Assembly (NCBI RefSeq): GCF_022179685.1
Contig: NZ_BPRB01000060.1
Coordinates: 1-64,000 of the forward strand
DNA: 64,000 nt
DNA from: Methylobacterium trifolii
GTDB lineage: Bacteria; Pseudomonadota; Alphaproteobacteria; Rhizobiales; Beijerinckiaceae
Direction of reading: 5' to 3'
Shown: positions 16,482 to 25,901 of the stretch, in pieces
Layout of the letters: every line of letters starts with the position of its first letter
Position numbering within the stretch: the stretch's first letter is position 1
Made by a program: the position numbers and the translations under genes
Notes under the pieces: generated by a model
What the model was told of the DNA's origin: nothing
Database searches by the model: none
The model's input: only the letters and a program-made list of their open reading frames with translations

Positions 16482-17189
16482 TCAGGCTCCGCCCTCCGCG
16501 CCGACGACATAGGGCGCGAGCAGGCGGCCAAGATCGCGCTCGCGCGGGGCCGGTGGGACGATGCGCGCGCGCTCTGCCACCGCGTCGAGGTGGTGGTCCA
16601 TCAGGGCGGAGGCACGCTCGGCATCGCCCGCGACCAGGGCGGCGACGATGTCGCGATGCTCGCTGACGGCACAGTCCGAGGAATGCGGGCGGCTGTAGAG
16701 CGACAGGATCAGGGCGCAGCGATAGCCGAGTTCGGCGACGTACCGGGTGAGCACGGCACTGCCGGTCATCTCGGCGAGCATCAGGTGGAACTCGGTGGCG
16801 AGGCGGATCGAGACGGCGTCCGGCCCGCTTCGCGCCGCCTCCTCACGCGTGATCTGGTCCAGCAGCGTCTGACGCTGCACCGCGCTCAGCCGTCCGGCAA
16901 GGCGGCACACCACGAGCCGCTCCAGGCCGAGGCGCACGTCGAACGTGTCGCGCGCCTCCTCCCAGCTCGGCGTCGCGACGACGGCGATCCGATTGCGGCG
17001 GAGGTCGACCAGACCTTCGCCGGCCAGGCGGACGAGGGCTTGCCGCGCGATGGTGCGGCTGACCCCGAACCGCTCGCCCAGGGCATCCTCCGGCAGGCGG
17101 TCTCCGGGGGTTAGCGCCCGTTCCACAATGGCCCGCCGCAAGGCTAGGCAGATCGCGCCCACGCGATCCCCATCGTCCGTAGCCTTCAT
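16482..17189 (-). CDS. GntR/FCD family transcriptional regulator
   Basis: A 235-residue regulator. The N-terminal winged helix (LRRAIVERALTPGDRLPEDALGERFGVSRTIARQALVRLAGEGLV) is followed by an all-helical FCD effector domain, with likely metal-binding positions in LATEFHLMLAEM and HRDIVAALVAGD...MDHHLDAV. Such proteins usually repress catabolic or transport genes and are released by a carboxylate or amino-acid-like ligand. The start at 17189 (MKATDDGD) is preferred to 17366 since the extra 59 residues are unlike the family. Likely targets are the adjacent livK operon and NTF2-like gene through the palindrome at 15987-16015. Confidence 0.88.
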   Translation of the reverse strand: MKATDDGDRVGAICLALRRAIVERALTPGDRLPEDALGERFGVSRTIARQALVRLAGEGLVDLRRNRIAVVATPSWEEARDTFDVRLGLERLVVCRLAGRLSAVQRQTLLDQITREEAARSGPDAVSIRLATEFHLMLAEMTGSAVLTRYVAELGYRCALILSLYSRPHSSDCAVSEHRDIVAALVAGDAERASALMDHHLDAVAERARIVPPAPRERDLGRLLAPYVVGAEGGA

Positions 17190-17554
17190 CGACGACGTCT
17201 GGGATTGGGTACCAATGCCTCTGCGGATTGATCCGTCATGATCTTCTCTGGGTCGTGATCCAGTCCGACGGGCTCGGACGGATGTCCCGTGCGCTATCTG
17301 CCGAAGCGGACCTCCGGGTGCAACGGTCATGGCGATGCGCCGGCAACGAAGGTCTCCCGCATGCACGAGGAAGGCGTACCGTCCGCTTCATCGGCGCCCT
17401 CTGTCTCGCCGACGTCGGTTCAATCACGTGACGACGGGCTCCGGGTCTCTCGGTCCGCCGCGATCCCCGTTCGCCGTTCCGCGAAAGGGCAAGGCCCGAA
17501 TAAAACCGGCGTCGAAGAGACCCCGATCCACCGCATCGGGCTGGGACTTCGATT
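17190..17554. other. Intergenic region between GntR gene and first dipeptide-binding protein gene
   Basis: These 365 bases lie upstream of the GntR gene and downstream of the dipeptide-binding protein gene, both on the minus strand. The GntR promoter and the terminator of the binding-protein gene should be here. No gene, tRNA or clear hairpin is visible. A stretch near 17497-17560 is AT-richer than the neighbours. Confidence 0.35.
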
Positions 17555-19210
17555 TCAGGCCAGGGTCGAGAGATCCTGGAACCAGTGTTGAGCCTGCGTA
17601 TAGCTCTTTACCCGCGGTGAGAGCGCGTGCGGATTGGTATCGTGCACGACCCAGACCTGGACTGCGTCATCGACTACGATTTCGTGGATACGGGCGAGGA
17701 GCCTGTCCTGTTCGGCGAGGTCGAGGCTGGCCTTGACCTGATCGCATAGGGCATCGACCTCGGGGTTCTTGTAGTGGCTCCAGTTCACGCCGTTGGGCGC
17801 GATCTGCTTGGAGTCGTAGAAGCGCAGGATCGCGTAGAACGGGTCGGAGGTGACGTACGCGATATTCTCCGCCGATACGCCCTTCAGGCTCGGATCGGCC
17901 GCCCCCTGACGCCACGCCGTATAGGCCACCTCCAACTCGACGGTCTTGAACGCGACCTGGATTCCGACCTCGGCCCAGCTCTGCTGAATGAATTCGTTGA
18001 TGGGCAGCGACAACATCTGCCCGGTGCCGCCGGTCGGGATCAGGATCGTCGCCTTGACCGGGTTCTTCACCGAGTAGCCGGCCTCCTCGACGAGCTTCCT
18101 GGCCGCCGCGACGTCGGTCTTGATCGCGAACGTCGGCTTGCCGAACCATGGGCTCGAGGGTTGCACCTGCCCTGTCGCCGGGGTGGCGAGCCCACCCATC
18201 AGCTGCACGACACCGTCCCGGTCGATCGCCAGATTGGCAGCCTTGCGCAACCGCAGGTCCCGCCACGGGCTGCCCTCCAGCATCGACAGATGGTAGTTCC
18301 AGACATGCGGCGTGTCGTTGCCGACGATCCGCATTCCAGCCGCCTTCAACCGCGGTACCGCATCGGGGGCCGGCAGCTCGATCAAATCGACGTTGCCCGA
18401 GAGAAGCGCGTTCACGCGGGACAGGTCCTCCGGCACGCAAGACAAGGTCAGCTTGCCGAGCTTCGGCATCCGCTTCGGGTTCCAGTAGGCCTCGTTAGCC
18501 AGGAGTTCGAGGCGCACCCGCGGTTGCAACTGGCCCATCTTGTACGGGCCCGTGCCCGCAGGCTGGAAGGCGAACTTCGCCCAGTCTCGGCCCACGGCCT
18601 CGAACTGGGCGGGGGACGAGATCAGGAACCACAGCATCTGGTAGGGAAACAGGCTGTCGGCCGCCTTGGTCGTGACCTGCACGGTCATGGCGTCGAGCTT
18701 CTTGTACGACGCGACGCCGGGGAGGCGTGGGCGCACCTGCGCCGCCTGTCGCTGGTCGAAATGCGGCGCCTCCTTGTTCAGGACCTTGTCGAAGTTCCAG
18801 ATCACCGCATCGGCATCGAAGGCCGAGCCGTCGTGGAACGTCACGCCCTCGCGTAGGCGGAACGTCCAGTTCTTACGGTCGGCCGGGTCGTTCTCCCAGG
18901 AGGTCGCCAGACCCGGGACCATCTTGCCCGGCTTGTCGGCGATATCGAGTTCCCAGGCGACCAGCGGATCGTAGAGGGTGAGCCCGGTGAATTGATAGCC
19001 GCCGGCGCCCTTGTCCGGCTGGCCGGTGGTGAGCGGCAGGTCGCTCATCGAGATGCCGTAGGTCAAAGAGCCGGACCGCGGCTTGCCCGGCACCGGCGTG
19101 CCGCCGGCCTGCGCCAGTGCCTCGGTCGCGGATGTCCCCGTGGCGCCGAGCGCGGCGAGAACGGCACTGCCCAGCAGGACGCCGCGCCGGGTCTGGTTTT
19201 GGCGATCCAT
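17555..19210 (-). CDS. Dipeptide-type ABC importer binding protein (Tat signal)
   Basis: A 551-residue family 5 solute-binding protein (DppA/OppA class). The N-terminus MDRQNQTRRGVLLGSAVLAA has a twin-arginine motif with a cleavage region after EALAQ. The mature protein shows ISMSDLPLTTGQPDKGAGGYQF, LREGVTFHDGSAFDADAVIWN and a second lobe from about residue 280. It would deliver a peptide or other bulky solute to the DppBCFD-type importer at 21313-25298. It is paralogous to the binding protein encoded divergently at 19611, sharing the unusual SDxPLTTGQxD segment near the N-terminus. Confidence 0.9.
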   Translation of the reverse strand: MDRQNQTRRGVLLGSAVLAALGATGTSATEALAQAGGTPVPGKPRSGSLTYGISMSDLPLTTGQPDKGAGGYQFTGLTLYDPLVAWELDIADKPGKMVPGLATSWENDPADRKNWTFRLREGVTFHDGSAFDADAVIWNFDKVLNKEAPHFDQRQAAQVRPRLPGVASYKKLDAMTVQVTTKAADSLFPYQMLWFLISSPAQFEAVGRDWAKFAFQPAGTGPYKMGQLQPRVRLELLANEAYWNPKRMPKLGKLTLSCVPEDLSRVNALLSGNVDLIELPAPDAVPRLKAAGMRIVGNDTPHVWNYHLSMLEGSPWRDLRLRKAANLAIDRDGVVQLMGGLATPATGQVQPSSPWFGKPTFAIKTDVAAARKLVEEAGYSVKNPVKATILIPTGGTGQMLSLPINEFIQQSWAEVGIQVAFKTVELEVAYTAWRQGAADPSLKGVSAENIAYVTSDPFYAILRFYDSKQIAPNGVNWSHYKNPEVDALCDQVKASLDLAEQDRLLARIHEIVVDDAVQVWVVHDTNPHALSPRVKSYTQAQHWFQDLSTLA

Positions 19211-19610
19211 GGAAATCGATCCCTAGCGAGAGGAGACCTATCGTCTGCCAGGCCCTGTCGGCAGACTCCGTTCGAACACCGGGTCCATAGGTCAGGACCT
19301 ATGCGTTACGGCGGACGACAGCCGCCCCACAGTCGCGGCCACCAAGCCTGGATGATGATGCCTCAATGAGGCCTGGTATAACGGCCCGCGCACGACCGTT
19401 GAGCAACAATGATAGGCCCTGCGCAGCGGATTGTGGGCTTTCTGCCTATTGCTTTGGCATTTTGTCGACCTGCCAGCCTGGAGTGCCCGGCGTTCCCCAA
19501 ATCGTCCGCATCGTTCGATCCGTAGGCCCACGGAGCGTTGGCCGGTGGCTTGCATGAGGCTGGCGTCATCGAGGCGCCTCGGCCCGGCCACGAGCGAGTA
19601 CCCAATTCTG
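19211..19610. promoter_or_regulatory. Divergent promoter region of the two dipeptide-binding proteins
   Basis: These 400 bases separate two divergently transcribed paralogous binding-protein genes and must carry both promoters. The middle is occupied by a degenerate copy of a dispersed 105-bp element (19276-19379). The remainder, 19380-19610, shows no gene; a longer in-frame extension of the right-hand gene to 19431 has no family match. Confidence 0.5.
19276..19379 (-). repeat. MITE-like dispersed repeat, degenerate copy
   Basis: Read on the minus strand from 19379, this stretch aligns over its whole length with 36721-36825: both begin ATACCARGCCTC, share CGCGACTGYGGGGCGG and a GTCCGCCG block, and end in a CATAGGTC-type palindrome. 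An internal inverted repeat CATAGGTC-AG-GACCTATG lies at 19286-19303. The outer terminal repeat distal to 19379 has decayed. The two copies are in opposite orientation, both intergenic, about 17 kb apart. Confidence 0.75.
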
Positions 19611-21233
19611 ATGCTGCCTCGTCTGAAAGCGTTCGGTGTCCGAGCGACACTGGCCGGCGTGCTGGCTCTCTGCGCGAGCGTGCCGTCGTTCGCGCAGGGC
19701 ACGTTGCGGATCGGCATGACCGCATCGGACATCCCGCTGACCACCGGCCAGACCGACAACGGCGGCGAGGGCATGCGGTTCATGGGTTACACGGTCTATG
19801 ACGGGCTCATCAATTGGGACCTGTCGAGCGCCGAACTCGCCTCCGACCTTGTCCCAGGCCTCGCAACGCGTTGGACCACCGACCCGAGCGACAAGACCAA
19901 GTGGACCTTCAAGCTTCGCTCCGGCGTGAAATTCCACGACGGCTCCGACTTCACCGCCGACGCGGTTGTGTGGAACCTCGACAAGCTCCTGAAGGCCGAC
20001 GCGCCGCAATACGACCCCCGCCAGTCGGCGCAGGGCAAGACCCGCATCCCCGCCGTGGCGAGCTACAAGGCCGTCGATCCGATGACGGTCGAGATCGTCA
20101 CCAAGGCGCCGGACGCCACGCTGCCGTACCAGATCGCCTGGATCATGATGTCCTCCCCCGCGCAGTGGGAGACGCTCGGCAAGTCCTGGGACGCCTTTGC
20201 GAGGCAGCCGTCCGGCACCGGGCCCTGGAAGCTGACCTTGTTCGCGCCGCGCGAGCGCGCCGAGATGGTGCCGTTCAAGGCGTATTGGGACAAGGATCGC
20301 GTGCCCAAGCTCGACAAACTGGTGCTCGTGCCGCTGCCCGAGGCCAATGCTCGGGTGGCCGCGCTCCGCTCGGGTCAGGTCGACTGGATCGAGGCGCCCG
20401 CGCCCGACGCGGTGGCGTCCCTGAAGGGCGCCGGCTTCACCATCGTCACCAACGCCTACCCACACAACTGGACCTGGCATCTGTCCCGGGTCGAGGGCTC
20501 GCCCTGGAACGACATCCGCGTACGCAAGGCCGTCAACCTCGCCATCGACCGCGACGGCCTGAAGGAACTGCTCGGCGGCCTCGCGATACCGGCGAAGGGC
20601 TTCATGCCCCCGGGCCATCAATGGTTCGGGCATCCGACCTTCGACGTGAAGTACGATCCCGAGGCTGCCAAGAAGCTTCTGGCGGAGGCGGGCTACAGCA
20701 AGGCCAAGCCGCTGACGTTCAAGGTCGCCATCTCGGCGTCGGGTTCGGGCCAGATGCAACCCCTGCCGATGAACGAGTTCGTCCAGCAGAGCCTCGCCGA
20801 GGTCGGCGTCCAGGTCGACTACGAGGTGGTCGAGTGGAACACGCTGATCAACATCTGGCGCGCCGGGGCGAAGGCCGACATTTCCCGGGGCGTCTCCGCC
20901 ATCAACTACTCGTACTTCATCCAGGACCCGTTCACCGGCTTCATTCGCCACCTTCAAAGCAACTTCGCCCCGCCGAACGGCACGAACTGGGGCTTCTACA
21001 GCGACCCGGCGATGGACAGGCTGTTCGACGGGATTCGAAACACGTTCGACAAGGCCGAACAGATCAAGGTCTTGGAGAAAGTCCAGGAGAAATTCGTCGA
21101 CGATGCGCTGTTCATCATGATCACGCATGACGTGAACCCGCGCGCGATGAGTCCAAAGGTCAAAGGCTTCGTCCAGGCCCAGAACTGGTTTCAGGATTTC
21201 TCGAAGATCACCATGGCGACCGCGGGACGGTGA
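19611..21233 (+). CDS. Dipeptide-type ABC importer binding protein
   Basis: A 540-residue family 5 solute-binding protein. The start 19611 gives MLPRLKAFGVRATLAGVLAL, a Sec signal peptide cut after SFAQ; an earlier in-frame ATG at 19554 would bury it. No strong ribosome site is visible for either. TLRIGMTASDIPLTTGQTDN, LRSGVKFHDGSDFTADAVVWNLDK and PHNWTWHLSRVEGSPWNDIRVRKAVN are strongly similar to the divergent paralogue at 17555, but this protein lacks the twin-arginine motif. It lies 79 bp upstream of the permease genes and is probably the primary binding protein of the operon. Confidence 0.9.
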   Translation: MLPRLKAFGVRATLAGVLALCASVPSFAQGTLRIGMTASDIPLTTGQTDNGGEGMRFMGYTVYDGLINWDLSSAELASDLVPGLATRWTTDPSDKTKWTFKLRSGVKFHDGSDFTADAVVWNLDKLLKADAPQYDPRQSAQGKTRIPAVASYKAVDPMTVEIVTKAPDATLPYQIAWIMMSSPAQWETLGKSWDAFARQPSGTGPWKLTLFAPRERAEMVPFKAYWDKDRVPKLDKLVLVPLPEANARVAALRSGQVDWIEAPAPDAVASLKGAGFTIVTNAYPHNWTWHLSRVEGSPWNDIRVRKAVNLAIDRDGLKELLGGLAIPAKGFMPPGHQWFGHPTFDVKYDPEAAKKLLAEAGYSKAKPLTFKVAISASGSGQMQPLPMNEFVQQSLAEVGVQVDYEVVEWNTLINIWRAGAKADISRGVSAINYSYFIQDPFTGFIRHLQSNFAPPNGTNWGFYSDPAMDRLFDGIRNTFDKAEQIKVLEKVQEKFVDDALFIMITHDVNPRAMSPKVKGFVQAQNWFQDFSKITMATAGR

Positions 21234-21312
21234 ACCACGACGTTCTCATCGTCCTCCCGTGCGGAGCGGATCGCTCCTGGAACGGCGCCGGATCATTGAC
21301 AGAGGCTAGCCG

Positions 21313-22266
21313 ATGCTCCTCTACATCCTGAAGCGCCTCGTCGCCGTCACGCCGGTCGCGTTCGGCGTGAGCATCGTCTGCTTCCTGCTCGTGCACCTCG
21401 CACCCGGCGATCCGCTCAGTGCGATCCTGCCGGCCGACGCGACGCAGCAGACCATCGACGACATGCGCGCGGCCTACGGCTTCGATAAGCCGTTGCCGGT
21501 CCAGTACCTCATCTGGCTCTGGCACGTGCTTCACGGCGACCTCGGTGTCTCGATCGCCACGGGCCGCCCGGTACTCGGCGAGGTCAGCCGCGCCGTCGTC
21601 AATTCTCTGATCCTGGCATCGGTGGCGACCGCGCTCGGCTTCACCTTCGGCGTCCTGTTCGGCTTCGTCGCCGGCTACCGTCGAAACTCCCTGGCCGACC
21701 GGGTCGCGTCCGCGCTCTCCGTCTTCGGGGTGAGCGTGCCGCATTACTGGCTCGGCATGGTGATGGTGATCGTCTTCTCGGCGACGCTCGGCTGGCTTCC
21801 GCCGACCGGGGCCGGCCCCGACGGCTCGGGCAACTGGCGTCCGGATTTCGACCACCTGCGCTACCTGATCCTGCCGGCGGTGACGATGTCGGTGATCCCC
21901 ACCGGCATCATCGCCCGCACCGTGCGCGCCCTCGTCGCCGACATCCTCGCACAGGACTTCGTGGAGGCCCTGCGGGCCAAGGGCATGGACGAGCTTGGCG
22001 TCTTCAAGCACGTGGTGCGCAACGCCGCGCCCACCGCGCTCGCGATCATGGGTCTGCAGCTCGGTTATCTCCTCGGCGGCTCGATCCTGATCGAGACCGT
22101 GTTCGCGTGGCCGGGCACCGGCTTTCTCCTCAACGCGGCGATCTTCCAGCGGGACCTGCCGTTGTTGCAAGGCTCGATCCTCGTCCTGGCCATGTTCTTC
22201 GTGCTGCTCAATCTCGTCGTCGACGTGATGCAGACCGCCCTCGACCCTCGCATCGAACGCGCATGA
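21313..22266 (+). CDS. dppB: Dipeptide-type ABC importer permease (DppB-like)
   Basis: A 317-residue permease beginning MLLYILKRLVAVTPVAFGVS, the standard DppB first span. It has GDPLSAILPADATQQTIDDMRA, the periplasmic segment, and the EAA-like loop DFVEALRAKGMDELGVFKHVVRNA that docks on the ATPase, with the conserved C-terminal LIETVFAWPGTGFLLNAAIFQRD. It forms the pore with the DppC-like protein. It follows the binding-protein gene by 79 bp and precedes dppC by 10 bp. Confidence 0.92.
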   Translation: MLLYILKRLVAVTPVAFGVSIVCFLLVHLAPGDPLSAILPADATQQTIDDMRAAYGFDKPLPVQYLIWLWHVLHGDLGVSIATGRPVLGEVSRAVVNSLILASVATALGFTFGVLFGFVAGYRRNSLADRVASALSVFGVSVPHYWLGMVMVIVFSATLGWLPPTGAGPDGSGNWRPDFDHLRYLILPAVTMSVIPTGIIARTVRALVADILAQDFVEALRAKGMDELGVFKHVVRNAAPTALAIMGLQLGYLLGGSILIETVFAWPGTGFLLNAAIFQRDLPLLQGSILVLAMFFVLLNLVVDVMQTALDPRIERA

Positions 22267-22276
22267 TCCGGAGACG

Positions 22277-23212
22277 ATGATGAGCGTCCCCGTCACCGCC
22301 GCCTCGGTCGCCCTCGATGGCGGCGTCGTCACCGCCCCCGAGGCCCTGCCGGAATCCGGCGCCTTCGTCGCCTCTCGCGGCTTCTGGGGTCATGTCGTCC
22401 ACCGGCTGGTGCGCGATCCCGTCGCCGTGGCCGCCGGCGCGGTGATCCTGATCGTGATCGTCATCGCATGCCTGTCGCCGTGGATCACGCCGATGGACCC
22501 TTACAAGGGCTCGATGCTGCGCCGCCTCAAGCCGGTGGCCGACGCCACCTACTGGCTCGGCTCGGACGAGCTCGGCCGCGACATGATCAGCCGGCTGATG
22601 CTGGGCTCGCGGCTCTCCCTGTTCATCGGCGTCACGCCGGTGGTGATCGCCTTCGTGATCGGCTCGGCGATCGGGATTCTGGCCGGCTATGTCGGCGGCT
22701 GGACCAATACGATCCTGATGCGGACCATCGACGTGTTCTTCGCCTTCCCGTCGGTGCTGCTGGCCATCGCCCTGTCCGGTGCGCTCGGCGCCGGCATCTT
22801 CAACTCGATCGTCTCGCTGACCTGCGTGTTCGTCCCCCAGATCGCACGCGTGGCCGAGAGCGTGACGACGGGTATCCGCAAGCGCGACTACATCGACGCG
22901 GCCAAGCTCTCGGGCGCGTCGCCCCTGACGATCATGCGCGTTCAGGTGCTCGGCAACGTGCTCGGGCCGATCTTCGTCTATTCGACCAGCCTGATCTCGG
23001 TCTCGATGATCCTGGCGTCGGGCCTCTCGTTCCTGGGACTCGGCGTGCGACCGCCCGAACCCGAATGGGGCTTGATGCTCAACACGTTGCGGACCGCGAT
23101 CTACGTCAATCCGGTGGTCGCGGCACTGCCGGGTCTCTGCATCTTCATCGTCTCGATCTCGTTCAACATCTTCTCCGATGGGCTGCGGAACGCCATGGAG
23201 ATTCGCCAGTGA
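22277..23212 (+). CDS. dppC: Dipeptide-type ABC importer permease (DppC-like)
   Basis: A 311-residue permease. A 40-residue cytoplasmic N-terminus precedes the first span; the sequence then shows [21 protein letters not shown], typical of DppC, and the EAA loop [25 protein letters not shown]. The C-terminal [23 protein letters not shown] and [11 protein letters not shown] are also family features. Two ATGs in tandem (22277 and 22280) are possible starts. The stop overlaps the GTG start of the next ATPase gene. Confidence 0.92.
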   Translation: MMSVPVTAASVALDGGVVTAPEALPESGAFVASRGFWGHVVHRLVRDPVAVAAGAVILIVIVIACLSPWITPMDPYKGSMLRRLKPVADATYWLGSDELGRDMISRLMLGSRLSLFIGVTPVVIAFVIGSAIGILAGYVGGWTNTILMRTIDVFFAFPSVLLAIALSGALGAGIFNSIVSLTCVFVPQIARVAESVTTGIRKRDYIDAAKLSGASPLTIMRVQVLGNVLGPIFVYSTSLISVSMILASGLSFLGLGVRPPEPEWGLMLNTLRTAIYVNPVVAALPGLCIFIVSISFNIFSDGLRNAMEIRQ

Positions 23213-24264
23213 GCGTGATCCCCGACACCCCGGACCCGTTCATTCGCGACCGCGGCGGTCCCGCACAGCCGCTCCTGTCGGTCTCCGGCCTGTTCAAGCA
23301 CTTCCCGGTGCGCAAGAGCGGCGGCAAGAAGCAGGTCGTCCGCGCCGTCGACGGCGTCGATTTCGAGGTGCTCAAGGGCGAGACCCTCGGCATCGTCGGC
23401 GAGTCCGGCTGCGGCAAGTCGACGACCGCCAAGCTTCTGATGGGGCTGATCGAGCGGGATACCGGCACCCTCCTCTACGACGGCCAGCCCGTCGGCGAGC
23501 GCTCGATGCCGTGGCGCGCCTATCGCCGCCAGGTCCAGATGGTGTTCCAGGACAGCTACGCCTCGCTCAACCCGCGTATGACGGTGGAGCAGTCGATCGC
23601 GTTCGGCCCGAAGGTCAACGGCGTGCCGGGTCGGCAGGCGGTCGAACGAGCCCGTGCGCTGCTCGCCCGCGTCGGCCTGGAGCCGAAGCGCTTCGCGGGG
23701 CGCTACCCGCACGAAATCTCCGGCGGCCAGCGCCAGCGCGTGAACATCGCCCGGTCCCTGGCCCTCGAGCCGCGGCTCGTCCTCCTGGACGAGGCGGTGT
23801 CGGCGCTCGACAAGTCCGTGGAAGCGCAGGTGCTCAACCTGCTGCTCGACCTGAAGCAGGAATTCGGGCTCACCTACATCTTCATCAGCCACGACCTGAA
23901 CGTCGTGCGCTTCATCTCCGACCGGGTCATGGTGATGTATCTCGGCCGCGTTTCCGAGATCGGACCGTCGGACGCGGTGCTCGCGGCGCCGATGCATCCC
24001 TACACCCGGGCGCTGCTCGCCTCGATGCCGTCCCTGGACCCGAACAACCGGACGCAGGCCGCCCTGCTCGCCGGCGATCCGCCGAACCCGATCGACCCAC
24101 CCTCGGGCTGTCGCTTCCACCCGCGCTGCAGCCTCGCGGAACCGGTCTGCTCGCAGATCGAACCGCCGTTGGAAACCATCGCGCCCCTGCACCGGGTCGC
24201 CTGTCTCGCGCGGCAGCCCGGTTCCGGTCATTCCGCGGCCCCCGCCGGGGCCCTGGCGGCATGA
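23209..24264 (+). CDS. dppF: Dipeptide-type ABC importer ATPase (DppF-like)
   Basis: A 351-residue ATPase starting at GTG 23209, which overlaps the dppC stop as GTGA. Walker [10 protein letters not shown] is at about 64-72, Q-loop [17 protein letters not shown], signature [15 protein letters not shown], Walker [13 protein letters not shown] and the oligopeptide C-terminal zone with Cys-rich [15 protein letters not shown]. It is one of two ATPases energising the importer. The order ATPase F before D is reversed relative to many dpp operons. A much longer open frame extending back to 22468 is a shadow of dppC. Confidence 0.92.
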   Translation: MSVIPDTPDPFIRDRGGPAQPLLSVSGLFKHFPVRKSGGKKQVVRAVDGVDFEVLKGETLGIVGESGCGKSTTAKLLMGLIERDTGTLLYDGQPVGERSMPWRAYRRQVQMVFQDSYASLNPRMTVEQSIAFGPKVNGVPGRQAVERARALLARVGLEPKRFAGRYPHEISGGQRQRVNIARSLALEPRLVLLDEAVSALDKSVEAQVLNLLLDLKQEFGLTYIFISHDLNVVRFISDRVMVMYLGRVSEIGPSDAVLAAPMHPYTRALLASMPSLDPNNRTQAALLAGDPPNPIDPPSGCRFHPRCSLAEPVCSQIEPPLETIAPLHRVACLARQPGSGHSAAPAGALAA

Positions 24265-25298
24265 GCGCCCTCGTCTCCGCCGCAGGTCCGGCCGTCGTAC
24301 TATCCAATCTGCGCGTCGCCTTCGGCAAGGTTCAGGTCGTCGACGGCGTCGATCTCACGGTCGAGCGCGGCCAGGCGCTGGCGCTGATCGGCGAGTCCGG
24401 TTCCGGAAAAAGCGTGACCCTTCGCGCGATCCTGCGGCTCTTCCCGGAAAGCCGAAGTCGGATCGAGGGCGGCATCTTCGCAGCCGGCAAGGACGTCCAG
24501 GCCCTCGGCAAAAGGGCGCTCGCCGATTTCCGTGGCGGCGACGTCTCCATGATCTTCCAGGAGCCGCTGCTGGCGTTCGACCCGGTCTATACGGTCGGCC
24601 AGCAAATCACCGAGGCGATCCATCGCCATGAGACGATCACCAAGGCGGATGCCCGCAAGCGCGCGCTCGCCCTGTTCGAGCGGGTGCGCATCCCGAGCCC
24701 GGAGCGGAGGCTCGACAACTACCCGCACGAGATGTCCGGCGGCATGCGCCAGCGGGCGATGATCGCGCTGGCGCTGGCCTGTCACCCACAGGTTCTGCTG
24801 GCCGACGAGCCGACGACGGCGCTCGATGCCACGGTGCAGATCCAGGTCCTGCTGCTGCTGCGCGAATTGCAGCGCGATCTCGGGCTGTCGATCGTCATCG
24901 TCACGCACGATCTCGGCGCGGCCGTCGAGGTCGCCGACCGTATCGCCGTGATGTATGCCGGCAAGATCGTCGAGACGGGTACGGCGCATCAGGTGGTGCT
25001 CGATCCCCACCATCCCTACACGATCGGCCTGCTGCGCAGCCGCGCGGAGGGCGCCCTCGAGAAGGGCGCGCGGCTCCAGACCATCCCCGGCAGCCCGCCG
25101 GACCTCGCCAACCGCCCTGCGGGCTGCCCCTTCGCCCCACGTTGCTTCCTTGCCGAGGAACGGTGCCAGACGGAGATGCCGCCGGTCGGCGAGATCGCAC
25201 CCGGGCATCGGGTCGCTTGCTGGCATACGGACGAGGCTGCGTCCGCCTACCGCGCCGGACCAACGCCGGTGCGTGCGATAGAGCCGCTGCCGGCCTGA
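24261..25298 (+). CDS. dppD: Dipeptide-type ABC importer ATPase (DppD-like)
   Basis: A 345-residue ATPase starting [16 protein letters not shown] at 24261, coupled to dppF by an ATGA overlap. Walker A GESGSGKSV, Q-loop MIFQEPLLAFDPVYTV, signature MSGGMRQRAMIALALAC, Walker B VLLADEPTTALDATVQ and the Cys-bearing tail GCPFAPRCFLAEERC are all present. The signature has Met for Gln in LSGGQ, seen in several DppD proteins. It completes a binding-protein/B/C/F/D operon on the plus strand. Confidence 0.92.
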   Translation: MSALVSAAGPAVVLSNLRVAFGKVQVVDGVDLTVERGQALALIGESGSGKSVTLRAILRLFPESRSRIEGGIFAAGKDVQALGKRALADFRGGDVSMIFQEPLLAFDPVYTVGQQITEAIHRHETITKADARKRALALFERVRIPSPERRLDNYPHEMSGGMRQRAMIALALACHPQVLLADEPTTALDATVQIQVLLLLRELQRDLGLSIVIVTHDLGAAVEVADRIAVMYAGKIVETGTAHQVVLDPHHPYTIGLLRSRAEGALEKGARLQTIPGSPPDLANRPAGCPFAPRCFLAEERCQTEMPPVGEIAPGHRVACWHTDEAASAYRAGPTPVRAIEPLPA

Positions 25299-25498
25299 CC
25301 AGAGCCGTCGGCCAATGGATGCGACGGGCGTCCCGCCTCACGTCGTCCCATGCATCAGCGACATTGTGTATCGCCCGCGTGGCGACGGAAAAGATGAGGA
25401 ATTTCGCTTCGGTTATACGTCAAGGAGAGCTGTTATTCGGCACGATTGCATTGGCAAGAGTCATTTGACCTGAACGGTATCGGCTGAACTCTCGTCCC

Positions 25499-25846
25499 TC
25501 AGCGATCGTGTGGGTCGCCACGTGCCGTCACCTCGGCATCATTGAGGCCGAAGCCTTGCCTCAGATGAGCGACGACCTCCGGACGCTGCAGCCGCCGGTC
25601 GGCATAGATGACAAGGCGGCGGGGCGGGACCTCGTACACCACCCGTCCGCGCGGCCAGTCGTCTTACTCGCTCACCCCGTTCTCGGCTGGCAATCCGGCA
25701 CTCCGAAGGCCGGTAGCTCTCAGCGCCTGCCATGCTTCCCAGCGCTCGTAGTGGCCATCGGCATGGGTCAAGCAGTCGCCGTAGGGCTCGGCCACCGCGA
25801 GCACGGTACGCGCCACGATCAGGCAGTCCCGCATCCGCCAGACCAT
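25499..25846 (-). pseudogene. Small conserved-looking gene interrupted by an in-frame TAA
   Basis: From ATG 25846 a frame runs for 60 codons (MVWRMRDCLIVARTVLAVAE, then GDCLTHADGHYERWEAWQAL), meets TAA at 25664-25666, and continues in the same frame as WPRGRVVYEVPPRRLVIYAD and RRLQRPEVVAHLRQGFGL to TGA at 25499-25501. The whole is 115 codons with one internal stop. The second half has coding-like composition and reads as the rest of the same small protein. TAA here may replace a TAC/TAT codon. A nonsense mutation is the simplest reading; two separate small genes are less likely because the second half has no plausible start. Function is unknown. Confidence 0.5.
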
Positions 25847-25901
25847 GCCTACGGCCGGCGTCGTCGGAGCCGAGGCAGAGTGGTCGGGGCCAGGGCGAGG
25901 C

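Noticed and set aside
22468-23208. N-terminal extension of the DppF frame back to 22468
   Set aside because: It is antiphase to dppC and has no family similarity. GTG 23209 overlaps the dppC stop and begins the conserved protein.
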